Assembly (NCBI RefSeq): GCF_012273895.1
Contig: NC_052116.1
Span: 3,782,001 to 3,846,000 of the forward strand
Length of the DNA stretch: 64,000 nucleotides
Source: Zerene cesonia
Lineage: Eukaryota; Arthropoda; Insecta; Lepidoptera; Pieridae
Reading direction: 5' to 3'
The translations under genes were made by a program, and so were the position numbers. The number at the start of each line of letters is the position of its first letter. Within the stretch, counting starts at the first letter, position 1. The notes beneath the pieces were generated by a model that did no database searches, had not been told where the DNA came from, and saw nothing but the letters and a program-made list of their open reading frames with translations. Shown in pieces: positions 1 through 11,900 of this stretch.

Positions 1-185
1 TTGACTTCCGAAAGAAGTGGATAAAATGGCTACGGAACGTTAAATCATTATTTGTTTTAATCCGTATCTCAATTTTGCTCAAGCATTTAACTGTAAACTT
101 TATTTCTGCATATGTTAGGAAATTTCCATCACACTTATGGTGTGGATAAAATTTTTTAAAGATTACCTAGAACAAAAGGCCTTAC
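1..185 (-). other. Intron at left window edge
   Basis: This is intron sequence downstream of the last visible donor of the coiled-coil gene. No open frame with an acceptor was found before the window edge. Confidence 0.5.
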
Positions 186-2600
186 CTTCTCAGCGATTGG
201 TTTACCCTTCTTTGAATAGATAAGACCTGTGCCTGTGGTTTTCTCCAAATGCTGCAGAGTATTAAAACTCTTTTCAGCATGTTCTAATTTATCGCCGTAT
301 TGCACCTGCACAGCTTGTAATTTTGATTTTATCTGAAATTTTATTTATTAATAAGATTTATTTAAAACACAATTAAACAAAGGAAATTGTGCATATTCTT
401 CGTTTTCCTTACATCAAGCATTTCTCTTTCTTCCTTTTCTTTCAACTCTTCGTAACTAAAAAGAGTTTGCTGGTACTTCTCTTCCAAGTCTGCCGCTCCT
501 TCTAAAGGTTTTAAAACGTGGTCCAGCTTTCGTTTTCTATGAACACAAATTGAAAAAATACATGTTATTTGTTTAGTGTAATATACAAACAATTAAAAAA
601 AAAGGCAATTAAATTAATTTTCTCGGTTATGTTATAAAATAGAAATCAACGTCACAAGACATCATTGCATTTTTTTTTTCGAAGACAATAACATTAAATG
701 AGTTCATTTTCTCACAATTTGAATTTACAGTATAAAAAATAATTACTTCATTTTAATACAACAATAAATAAAAAAAGTGTGAGACGGGTATCTTAACCAG
801 GTACTTACCTGAATAACCTGTCTTTTAGGTCGCTAGGCCCCCACTTATCACCACCGACCACAATGCATACATTTTTCCTTTCTTTTTCAGGGAAAAAAAG
901 ACAAATAGAAAGGAATAGTGATAATAGTAAAAGTAGATAAATATCAATAAAACTTACTTATAATATTCGGCAAGTCTTCTATGAAGTAAGTTGTTCTTGA
1001 GCTGTAACTGGTAGCGATCAAACGACAGATCTCTGTAGGCTTGTAAATATTCATCTCTGTTTATTGCGATGGGGGCCGTTTTTAATATTCCACGGCCTAT
1101 TTGCTCGCAGGAGCTGTCAGCCGCTTCAAGGCTGTCTAATTAATTGGAAAAGCAATACAAAGTGTATTGTTAATACGAAATGAGATAGAGTTCGTCGTCT
1201 TTATTACTACTTTCATATTATTGTCTTATAAATCGCGTTTAAAATACGTTTAAAAGTCTTTAATTTCTAAATGAATAATACTAGCGTAAAATCAAACACA
1301 CGAAAATACTTCTTTACCTGTAATTTACTTATATTAATATTTGTTTGCTCTTTGTGTTTTTTTTTTTTATATATTGGAACACTATTTTTTATTGTTCGTA
1401 ATTGTTGTGCGTAATATTATTATTTTATGTTGTCTTAAATGCATAAACTACCAAAGGGTTTCAAAAGGTTCGATTGAAATGAATTTATAAGCTGCCAAAT
1501 GCCATACAAACATCGTTAAGAAGGTTATAATGCGTTATTAGATAAGAAACATTTAAAAAATACGTTTAAGTGAAATTCCATTGTTTGTCTGGTACGATTA
1601 ATAACAAGCAAATAATAATTAACCGCAAATAAACAGCGCTTACAATGATGTTGAATGAACAATGTCAATAAAACTTAAATCTGATTATGTAGCGGTTTGT
1701 AGATGTTTCATAAATCCAATACAATTTCATTGCAATAATTACCGTGCCGCATTTTACTGTGAATGGTGATCATACACAGATAAGATAATACTATAGTCGC
1801 AATGTGCCACAATTTGTGGTACCTACGTTATGGTTACATCGATTGAAAATTAGGAATTGTAGATAAATCAACTTCTGAGGTGGGTTGTATAGAACATCGT
1901 ATCAAACTTTCATATCAACCCAAGCCATGCAAAACTTTTAGAGTTTTTGGAAGCGTGGACTAACAAACAATATTTTTATACATGTAAAGAAAACTCACCA
2001 CTTTCATCAGATTCAGCATCTTTTGTAGAATGTTTGGTCTAAATAAAAGATAAAAAATATTATGATAATTGTATACTCTTTTCTAAACTAATCTTTATAA
2101 ATTATCAGTCAATAATTGAGTAGTCAAATTTATATTATATAGTGTACAAAGGCCTCTCTTGTGATACAAAGTACATATATACCATAAAGTCTATTCTAAC
2201 AGACGGAATGGACAAAAACATTATACGAGTAATTAAATGTGTGTTACATTTGCAATTTAATATTGTTTATATGTAGTTTAGTTAGCTTTGGATAGAAAAA
2301 ACAATTAGGTTGGCCAGTATCAGTATGGATCAATACAAGAAGACATCATCTTTACGTTAAACTGCGGCTAAACGAGACAAAAACCATTCCACATATTGTT
2401 ACAAAGATAATATATATAGTATTACCACCCACACGCGAAATATCTTTACCATCCCAATGAATCTATAACAAGATGCCTAATAGCGATATTCGCAAAGCAA
2501 ACATGTTTGCGCCATAGACCATAGTCGCATGTCACGTAAATAACATTAATTAGATTGAAAGGGACAAAAACGGAACAAGGAATACCTTCGTCTCGGCCAT
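186..2600 (-). CDS. Coiled-coil protein, CCDC96/CCDC113-like (5' part)
   Basis: Six coding exons join in frame on the minus strand: 2600-2586, 2038-1999, 1135-958, 877-809, 536-413 and 332-186 (phases 0,1,2,2,0,0), giving 191 codons; the last donor (GTAAGG-type) at 185 shows the gene continues past the left edge. The protein starts MAETK, has a Ser/Asp/Glu-rich segment (about residues 6-25), then long charged heptad-like stretches (about 45-75 and 100-170) typical of a coiled coil, and ends in this window with a TGTGLIYSKKGKPIAEK segment. A basic xTGKPI-type motif following a coiled coil is what I remember from the DUF4201 coiled-coil proteins of motile cilia (CCDC96, CCDC113), so an axonemal role, perhaps in sperm flagella, is an inference. 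No TM segment or signal peptide is visible. Exon structure is well supported by matching phases; the family name is tentative. Confidence 0.7.
809..877 (-). CDS. Internal exon of coiled-coil gene, weak acceptor
   Basis: Frame and phase require this 69-base exon (ends LKDRLFR, strong GTAAGT donor at 808). The only acceptor that keeps the frame is AAAG at 881-878, where the pyrimidine run (about 890-900 on the minus strand) is separated from the AG by purines; the AG seven bases upstream would bring in a stop codon. The exon adds a short hydrophobic VCIVVGGD stretch in the middle of the coiled coil. Confidence 0.5.
1185..1312 (+). repeat. Interspersed repeat copy (CTTTAATTTCTAAATG family)
   Basis: A copy of a short repeat lies in intron 2 of the coiled-coil gene. 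The shared core is AAGTCTTTAATTTCTAAATG followed a few bases later by TAATACT(C/A)GCGTAAAATCAAA, preceded by AATCGCGTTTAAAAT. Further copies are at about 17040-17170, 25835-25895, 35515-35675 and 54380-54460. It carries no frame; probably a non-autonomous element or a fragment of a larger transposon. Confidence 0.6.
2586..2600 (-). CDS. Start exon of the coiled-coil gene
   Basis: The ATG at 2600-2598 codes MAETK and is followed by a GTATTC donor at 2585. Its phase 0 end matches the phase 0 start of the next exon at 2038, which reads TKHSTKDAESDES. The start is chosen because this is the only nearby in-frame ATG with a donor of the right phase. The 5'UTR and promoter must lie just above 2600; no clear TATA box is seen. 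Confidence 0.6.
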
Positions 2601-4426
2601 ATCGCGTGATCCGGTTAAATTACAGTGCTTTTATTGATCCGAGTTTAAGGTTTCATCAAAAATTATTTTAATCCATTACAATAACAGCGCACAACATGCA
2701 AAGACTAGTGAGCGTTGCTATGGTTACGCGTAAACAAATGTATTGAACGATGCATTTGAACGTTTTTTTAGACCGAGAGTCGAAGGAATTGTTTATAATC
2801 GTTTTAGAAATTTATTCGAAGATTCTATTCATCAAGTATTTGATGTTTTATGCACATTTTGATACATTCTGGGTTTTCTGTACAATCTCTATCATTTTGT
2901 TAAATTTGTAAATTTTTTAACAATTAGAAGAACATGAAAATCATTTAAATTTTATGCGCCAAAATATCAACATTAGTGGCATTCGAAAGCAGCAAAGACT
3001 GAAAATGATAAACTATTATTATAACATTTCGCAATAAACATTGACAGTGACCCACTGTTTCTATGATTTATTACTTTTTGTATCTGAATTTTCGTAGGGA
3101 TCAGTAGAAATCAGCTGCCACAGGTAAAAACAATTTCCGTTATTGAAGTATACATCAAAACTACTTAAATTAAAGTATTTATATCATTTTCACGTGAGAT
3201 TTAATAAAAAGAACTCATTTATTCGATCAACAGGAAAATCTTACAACTTTTAATTATAACATAGGGAATAGGGACTTCTTGTTTTTATGCACTAAGCAAA
3301 TTGACCTACAAATATGACTATTTACTATGTGATGGGGTTGTATTGAATTACAGCCAAACTTGTATTACTTTCAAAAATTGCCACAAATGCTCTTGCGATT
3401 TTTAAAAATTCGTTTGAAAATAAACATAAATAACGTTGATGAAACACTTCATTAAACGAAAATAATTTCCGCCGCCTTCCCTCAAAGATTAAAGGAAATA
3501 TTGAGGTTAATGAATTCAATTTCATGGACAGTTTCGGCTCAACGTCAAGTGGAGATTCCTTTGATAGCGTATACCCAGTGAACAATTCACCGCAAAACAG
3601 CAATCTGACGTTAGGAATACATCAATTCCTCAATTGGCACGAGCAAGACGCACATCTTGCCAGCGGGACATTAAAACGTCTGTCCTGTTTGTAAAAATAA
3701 CTATAGCCGTCTACTGACAGAAACGTATGCCTAATAATTATGCCTGAGAATTATAAGATGTTGTGGAACTATGTTATTGTATACAACAAAAATCCTTTGT
3801 TTGCAAACTGATATTTAGCTGCTAATGAGTTCTTTGTTCAGCTATCGTAAATCACTGTCAGTTTCGCTTTGATCTCTGATGTAATAATGTTGTAATGCAC
3901 TTAGTGAGTGACATGACAATCGTATAATGCAACAAAGGGTTTTAATTGTTCCGTGCCTGTATTTCATCTAGCCGAATAAATAAGATTTAAAAGCACACCA
4001 TGTTAAGAGCAAGTCTATGTTATAATAAAACCGATTATAAAATAAAATCAATTGGACATTTAACATCCATATCTCAATTTATTATTACCAACGGAATTTG
4101 AGAAAATATGTAATGTATCATAATGATAAAATCGACTAATGAATTTTGATGAAAATATGCATACATTATTATCTTACTTGTCATATAACCATGATAAGTG
4201 TATGTAACACATGCCATCAGAAGCGGATTTTCTATGGCCAGTGTCCAAATAGGGAACGACAAAAGTTATGACAGTCATTTAGAATCGTTATGTTGAATAA
4301 AATTTACTCTTGAGGAAAACATAAAACTCAACGCCCAAGGTTAATCTTTTGTATAAATTCTTGAAGATTTAAAATTATTTGGATCTTACTATCATTCAGT
4401 TTTGAATTGACGACTTTTATATATTA

Positions 4427-4607
4427 CTAGCTGCACCCGGCAAACGCTGTTCTGCCTTACTCTTATCGTTTAGAGGTAAGAAAAATAGATGTTAGCCGAT
4501 TCTCAGACCTACCCAATATGCTTACCAAATTTCAGAGGAATCGGTCAAGCCGTTTCGGAGGAGTATAGAGACTAACATTGTGACACGAGAATTTTATATA
4601 TAAGATA
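4427..4607 (+). repeat. LINE-type repeat end, family B
   Basis: The unit runs from CTAGCTGCACCCGGCAAACGC through CTGCCTTACTCTTATC to TGTGACACGAGAATTTTATAT. A second copy in the same orientation is at 55915-56094. The layout (AGCTG...CGG, then ATCGGTCAAGCCGTTTCGGAGGAGTA, then a short A/T tail) is that of the 3' ends of lepidopteran RTE-type LINEs; the class is inferred. Confidence 0.6.
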
Positions 4608-5534
4608 TGTTTTTACTTATAGAGAGAAAAACTAAACGATAAACCACCATCTTATTTTCAGAATTATCAATTTAAAAACAACACACTAGATTTCAAAAAA
4701 GTTCTCCTTATATGACACCAAAATATTCTGAGACAACAAAGCAAAAACATAAATAAAGTTGAATTGATAACCACCTCCTTTTTTCAATGTCAGTTAAAAC
4801 GCCATAAAAAAAAGCTTACACAATCCACAAGAAACCTATTAAAATTAATTAGCACAAATATATCTATTACTAAATGGAGCGAGCTTAATCATGTTCCAGA
4901 AACTTCTACCAGGAATTAACCTTAAGCTAATTTACTCATCCCTTCAGCAAAAAGGCGAAGGTCAAAGAAATTAAAGCGAAGTTAAGTATACATAGATACG
5001 TATAATATAATCCTCCATAAACCTTTCTTATCGCGCCCTTCCTTCCGGGCTGTCGTGCGATGCGATGTTCCGGCTTAGTGCCTAGGTTTATTGTAAGTAA
5101 AACCTTGAATGTAAATCTGAAATTCAAAGCATTTGCACTTAGGGCATTTAATTCGACCCAGGAGTAACAGAGGAACTGTTGAAGACATGAATTTATAATG
5201 ACTGGCTGCAGAATAATGTTTCGATTAAGATTTTTGTTTGCATACATCTTCCTGAGTAATTTACTTTTAGTTTATTTGTTTCGTGGTTATCAATACTGAT
5301 ATTATAAATAGGTAAAGTAATCAAAAAAAGTAATCCCGATATTAAAAATTCTTTTACTAAAACAAGCCACGAAATCTGTAGGCGGTATCGCGAGTCAACC
5401 CTAGACGGGACAATCGACTAGTTAAGAAATTTGTATGTTATTAGTATTAAACATACTCAGTAATAAATAAAAATTTTTAGTAATTAAGTTTAGTCCATAA
5501 CTAACTGGCTATGTGAAGGCGGTTACATTTTTTT

Positions 5535-5721
5535 GAAGTGAAACTTCTTTAGAATCGTTGTGATTTCAAACCTGATGCAACGGAAAAAACAACGGTAAGA
5601 GACACAAATACAAAAATGTGTAGAATGAAGCTGGCAAAGAATGAGACAGAAATATACATGCTATTTTATATATTACATATATTCATCTCATTCTTTTGTC
5701 GATTTACTGAAGTTTCACTTC
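5535..5721. mobile_element. MITE-like inverted-repeat element
   Basis: GAAGTGAAACTTC (5535-5547) is matched by its exact reverse complement GAAGTTTCACTTC (5709-5721), 161 bp apart. An inner pair, AGAATGAGA near 5638 and TCTCATTCT near 5689, can form a second stem. There is no coding frame. This is the structure of a non-autonomous DNA transposon; no clear target-site duplication was identified. Confidence 0.5.
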
Positions 5722-6296
5722 TATCGTGAGTGAATCACACACACACATTTTTTTTAAATAATTACTGTGCTACAATAGTTTGTAGATAAAAATATAGATA
5801 TAGGAGGTGAACTCCTGATATCTTATAGTTACTTTCATATTTTCCCTAGGTTAAAACTTTCAATCATTCATACAAAATCTAAGATGTTTTTTTTACTTTA
5901 AAAAATTGTAGGACACTAACCTTTTTAAAGGCTGGTGGGCACAACCCAGTTCTGGGCAGATGCCAGACTCTCGACAATGCGTGTCTGTAAATAGCTACCG
6001 GGGAAAAGTTAATACGACATTTTTCACTCTCGATATAATTTGCGACTTTCTACCTTAAGACAATGTCATTAAGTTCTCATTGCACTGTGACTCTTTTAAC
6101 GAGATGGACCGACGATTAACACAGGTATTCTCGTTATTTCTTTTGGTATGTTTGTAGTTACTAATGTAGTGGCCGAGATAACATTACAATAGAAAGTGTA
6201 AACAATTGTATTAACCTACTTCAACAGATGAGTATACTGTACATCAATGATTCCAAATATTTTTAACTCGTAGATTAAAACTTCCCTGGCAGAACT

Positions 6297-6615
6297 ATCT
6301 ATCCCTACTAATATCTGCGAAAGTAACTCTGTCTGTCTGTCTGTTACGATTTTACGCCTAAATCAGTGAACGGATTTTGATGAAATTTGGTATGAAGATA
6401 GAACTGAACTTAGGAAAGGACACATGATGCCTTTTATTGCGAAGAAAATGGTAGAAGGGGTTGAATAGGGGATGAAAGTTTGTATAGAAGTTCATCATGT
6501 AAGATTCTTTCACGCCTAAACCACTTAATCAATTTTGACAAATACTCTTAACCTTGGGAAAGACTAAGTGATATAACCGAATTATACGCGGGCGAAGCGG
6601 CGGGTGGAAAGCTAG
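6297..6615 (-). repeat. LINE-type repeat end (reverse orientation)
   Basis: It runs from ACTAATATCTGCGAAAGTAAC with (CTGT)n, through CGGATTTTGATGAAATTTGG, to GCGGGCGAAGCGGCGGGTGG and AAGCTAGTA. Read on the minus strand this is the usual order of a truncated lepidopteran RTE-type tail. Confidence 0.5.
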
Positions 6616-8817
6616 TATTACAATAATCTTTACAAAGCATCAATGCCTCAAGCAATATTGTACCGATATAACATGTATGAAGCTGTGAGTTTCTGTGTAA
6701 AGAGCTCAGATGTGACTTATCTTTAACAATAAGAATAATATACTTTGACTGTATCATTTTATAAATCGTTATAACACTGCGAGCTTGTCTTATACATTGT
6801 ACATAATATAACTAGTATTGCAACAGCATAAGAGAATAAAACAATGTATTATATGAAGATTTTTATTGAATCAATAGGCCAAACATGTGAAAGACATTAC
6901 ACAATACAAACATGGAATAATATATAACTCAGAGTGGACGAGTGAAAAGTTTTCCAACAGGTATTTCGTGTGAGTATATGGAGTTCCAGGCAATAAAATT
7001 GTACATAAATGACTATTAGAAGAGTGATTGAATGTTTGAATAACTTCACTTATTCAATAGAATAAAAAAAAAAAATATCGCAAATGTAAACTGCAGACGA
7101 CAAAACTACCGACGATTGTGAAGATACTTTTTATGGCGATATTAATCAGTTTGAAAGAAAAATCGCAAATAAAACAAATTATTATAGGTTCTTTGAAAAA
7201 CTATACTATCCTAGTGAAAATAATTTATCGTCTGAATCCCCATACTTACAATATCCATAAGAATGCATAAAAAGAAACCTTCCTAATCTGCTACTAAAAT
7301 TAATTTAAGGCGTAATTTGAATATTTATATAAACAGTGGTCTTTTATATAACAATAAAATGTTGAATATATAATAGTAAATGTAAATAGATTGATTAAAG
7401 ATAACAGTTACAATCTTACGTAAATATCTTAACATTAAATTTGGCAAAAAAGTAAGTTCAAGGCACAGCAAATAAAGTTTCAGTGCATAAGTTTATAGGA
7501 GTATTACTAGTTGACTAGAACAAATAAGTACGATAACAAGAGATCTAATTGAGTGTGAATCCGCGATGGTATTTTTATATAAGAGAAAAGTTTTAGCATT
7601 TCATAGACTGAGAGTTTGATTTCACTTTAAAATAGAAATTCCCCGTCGACGGTACAATCTTGTGACGTTGGACATACAAGGGCTAAGATACACATTCCCT
7701 GCAGTGGCCTTCACATCAAGGTTACTTATTACACAAGCGAAAGTAGCACTTTACAGAAAAGGGTATTTGTTATAGATTTTATGAACAATTGCTTAGGTTA
7801 GTGTGTAGATATATGTGACTGCTCCGTAGATAAAATCCTTCTAAATGAAAGTAAGATTATTTGAACCAATTTCTATTCTGTTTTGCATGGTTGTTTCAAA
7901 TTTTATACGTATCCTTCAAAATTCAATATATTTTTGGATTCACACATTTAGATGATAACCTAAGTAAGTTATGGTCAAAATTTAATAATAGAAATTATTG
8001 TAGTATTAGATAATTACCGTCGTTAAAGAAAACAAGAAATTGGTCTTTTATGTCAAAATATTTTAATGTTATTTTACCTTTTCACTTTTTTATAATTTTG
8101 TTGTCACTCACCCAAACAAGATTTTTACATACGATTTTTATGGATTAGCATTAAAATTAGTTTATTAAATACACTCTAAAATTAAACTGTTTGTACTCGT
8201 ATCGTATATTACAATTGTACAGCACAATTAGCAATTTCAAAAAGGCAGTATTATTTCGCCTTAATAATAATATGTTTCTATCGATATGAAGAATAACTCT
8301 TTGAATTTATTTTATCCTTAGTTAAAATGAAGAGTTTCAATATATTCTTTTAGATTTTCATTTAGGGCTCCATAAAATCTGAAATATATGTAATAGATAA
8401 GATTATAAATGAGTGTTGCAATACAAATAGCATGAGCAAATACGTTGGAAATGAAATAAAAGATTGGACGCACAGTCCTAGTCTTACTTAAATACTAATC
8501 ATATTTACTTAAATAAATAGACATAAAGCTAATATACTTCGTTAATCCTATAAGTCATAACCACAATATCAACATAATAAAACCACATGCAAGCGAATGG
8601 CGATTGAACGCTTATAAGATTAACAAAGAAATCTAAAATTGAAAAAATTAAAGGTAAGTTCCGTTGAGAGCGTTAGGCTCTTGAATGTTTTAACATCTAG
8701 CGTATTTGGAAGACTTTCGAATATTGTTTTAGCTTTGGTCATTTGAGCACTGTTCAGTGGAGACTCGTGGAAGTGTCCTTTGGACCTGGCTGGTCGCCTG
8801 TGTGGAAGCCTGAAAGG

Positions 8818-8971
8818 TCATCGACCTATGATGGTCGGTTCGTCCGCCATAGCAAGCTCGTCGGTGGCCGCCTTGTCGCCTTTCCTTTTGCGGGAGTACC
8901 ACAGGAAAGAGGCCGCAGCGAAGAAGTTTACAAGCACGACGAACCACGCTAAAAAGTAACTGACGTGGAAG
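8818..8971 (-). CDS. Tetraspan gene, last exon
   Basis: The acceptor TTTATTTCTAG ends at 8972. It encodes TM4 and the cytoplasmic tail YSRKRKGDKAATDELAMADE followed by PTIIGR and TGA. A minus-strand AATAAA lies at 8311-8306; the end of the 3'UTR is not defined. Confidence 0.85.
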
Positions 8972-11900
8972 CTAGAAATAAACAAAATGGTTATTAACAA
9001 TAACAAAGATATTTAAGAAAAGTTAAAGGTGTGTTGAATTAAATTGATATTTACTTATATTTGATAATATATTGCATTAATTATGTGCAAATTTAATTCA
9101 TTTATAATTATCAGGGTACTTTAACAGTTTTGTATTATGTAGGCATGAAAATAAAAAAATAACACTTAAATGCATATCCTATTGTTTCTTTATACATAGT
9201 GCTCATCAGAGAATAATATCCACTAATAGCATTATCAATTCAATATGATTAATTCAATTAGACATAAGATATTCTAAACTGTAATTAAATTAGCTCAATC
9301 ATGCATTATGGGATAATTTATAAGCTAAAATATTTTAGAAATTCAATCATATAATAATTATAAACCTCAAAAAATATGCAATTCGTTTTATTACTTACTA
9401 ATGGTAGGCACGTTCTGGATAAATATATTTGACATTTTTCTTCATGTGGTCCACAGATGACATTGTTACTTGCACCACAACAAATGTGCATGAAGCTGAA
9501 AATTTTAATCCTATGAAAACTGTATCAAATTTAATCCTAGTTGTTTGTAAGCGAGCGAGTGAACGAACGAGTTTTATTAAATTTAATAATGAAAATAAAT
9601 CAATGTTTGCTGGCTCTCACACTGCCAAAGATTATACAATGGGAAAGTTTGGGTGTAGACATTACCTACGTTGTGTTAAAACGTATTTTACTTATGCATT
9701 CACAGGTTAAAAGCGAAGTATTATAACAAAATTCAGGTTATCAGATATATAATAGAACATAATGTATGTTTAATAAATCATACTTTGCTTTTTACATTGA
9801 CTACAGTCATTTTCTAGCATAGACTGATAGAAAATGTTAATGGCCTATTCATTACTGAGCAAAAACAAGAATGAAGATCTACTCTCTCTCTCTACTACAT
9901 TGTTATTTATTTATTCTAAAGGATGATAGTGATGCTTAATTAAAACTATGACACAAAATAGCAAATTATTGGTATCGTTAAAAGCAAACAGAAATGCTTT
10001 ATCGACGTAATTGTTTGCAATATATTTGCGAATGCATTTATAATTTAATTTAACATTAAGATTAATGTTTATACAATATGTTATTGAAATGAGACACCTG
10101 AGCGCCATTTATTCGTGGTTATATAGGATACGGCCAAAAATAACAAAGGTTGTTTTCTTGTTGTTATAAATGAATTGCATAACGTTATTTACAACTCACA
10201 AGCGAATTAAAGGCGCGGAAAATTCATATATTTTCGGGGTAAATTTGGTGTGTAAAACAAGTAATCTAATTTAAAGAGAAATGGCTCTCAGGGGCTGCTT
10301 TTCACTAAATAAAAGGCGCGGTAGTAATTTCACGCATTGTACACACGCGAGCTTAGCAATATTATTTTTTTTTTTAAACAAAGAATTTGTGATTATGTAT
10401 TTTATAAAACGTAAGAAAATTTACTCTATCTATTGTGTGAATTTGGAATTATTTGTTTTTATATTCTGAAGTGCTTTGAATTCCTTTACATCGAGTAAAA
10501 ATCGATTGATTTCTGCTGATATTATTTCATTTTTAGTTTCAAATACTTCGAAAACTTGGTTACGCGTATATCTTTAAAATTTTGTAATCAATATCCATCA
10601 GACTATTCCTAAGGACCATTTCCCAATGGAGATATTATTTCCCTCACTTTTCTTATCCTAAACTGTGAGATAACAATTACAGGACGTGTAGGTATACTCG
10701 TATGTATACTTACTGCTAATGAAGTGTATGCCTGCAGCAAGTCGCTTGAACATATACCTGGGGTTGCGAAAGGTATACATAGAGAAGCCGCACCCCATCG
10801 CCATGACAAACAAGCTTATAATTCCGAATGATATCATTGTCCTTACGTAATCTGTGAACAAAGTTGTGTTTGAGCCAAAATGTGGGTATATTTGATTTTT
10901 CATGTTTTTCATATCATATTATCTTGATACATGAAATGGGATATCATTCCATGGATCATCATGAATGGTATTAAATATATTATATGCAGAAATACATTTT
11001 TAGTTTCCTAACAGTAACAAATCAATTAACCAGTTCCCGCCAAAATATAATCTGTTACGTGTTTGTATCAGCACGATGAATATCATAATTCTGTTTTAAG
11101 TAAATCAGCTCTGCAAAAGCAATTATGGCGTAGCTCGAGGCGCCGCCATTTTTAATTCTACCTCGCCATTAGAGTGATTATGCACTATACATACCACCTA
11201 CTCTGTCACTTTGGCAAAAGAATACGAATTCGTGAAAGTGCAGTCATTTGCATTAAACCTTTTTTCTCTTTACTTATGAAGATGCTTATCCCAAGATTTT
11301 GACTATGTTGAAAAAAAAAATAGATAGTCATTTAGTAATAAAAGTTGACACGATTAATTTGATTATATTTATATAGCGTATGTATAGACACTATATAAAT
11401 ATTATCAAGTATATAGTGTAAGTATATGGATACGTACTAAGAAGTTCCACGACGCATTAAGATTTCTTTTTACTTAATATAAAAGTTAAAAAAAACAATC
11501 CGGGTGGAGCCGGGGCTAGCAGGTAGTTAAATTTTAAGAGAATTTTAAGACCTCTTAAATATTGAATAAGTTTCCATGACAACATAATAGAGATGAATCA
11601 GATACTGAGAATCCTGCCACCAAATTATAATTTATATATTTACCATTAATAGGCACTGAAAGAAATGTCAAACTCCCTTTTTTTATATTATAGCAGGCAA
11701 TGGAGCTGAAGTTTTAGACCTAAGGTCAAATTGCAGACCTTACGCCTCTGGATTGCCGACTTTCAGGAAGGATTGACGACAGGAATATAGGAAAGGACTG
11801 GGAAGAGTAAGGAAAAGGATATGGGCCCCCGGCTCCCCCACTCACCGTACGAAACACAATAACATGCTATTATTTCACGACGGTTTTCTGTGGGGGTGTG

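Larger units (their letters stand above)
2601..8817. other. Intergenic, repeats only
   Basis: This region separates the start of the coiled-coil gene from the end of the tetraspan gene. Open frames here (for example 4936-5247 and 3325-3603 on the minus strand) lack recognisable domains and supporting splice signals. It holds LINE-type repeat ends (4427-4607, 6297-6615), a CCTCCTTTTTTCA-type repeat end near 4735-4803 and the MITE-like element at 5535-5721. The rest, including 7000-8600, shows nothing I can name. Confidence 0.5.

Noticed and set aside
4936..5247. 103-codon minus-strand open frame
   Set aside because: No domain, no splice signals of matching phase and no neighbour to join; probably chance or an old repeat.
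11080..11230. CTCGAGGCGCCGCCA GC-rich patch as a promoter
   Set aside because: Too short, and inside the tetraspan gene intron with no exon or donor attached.
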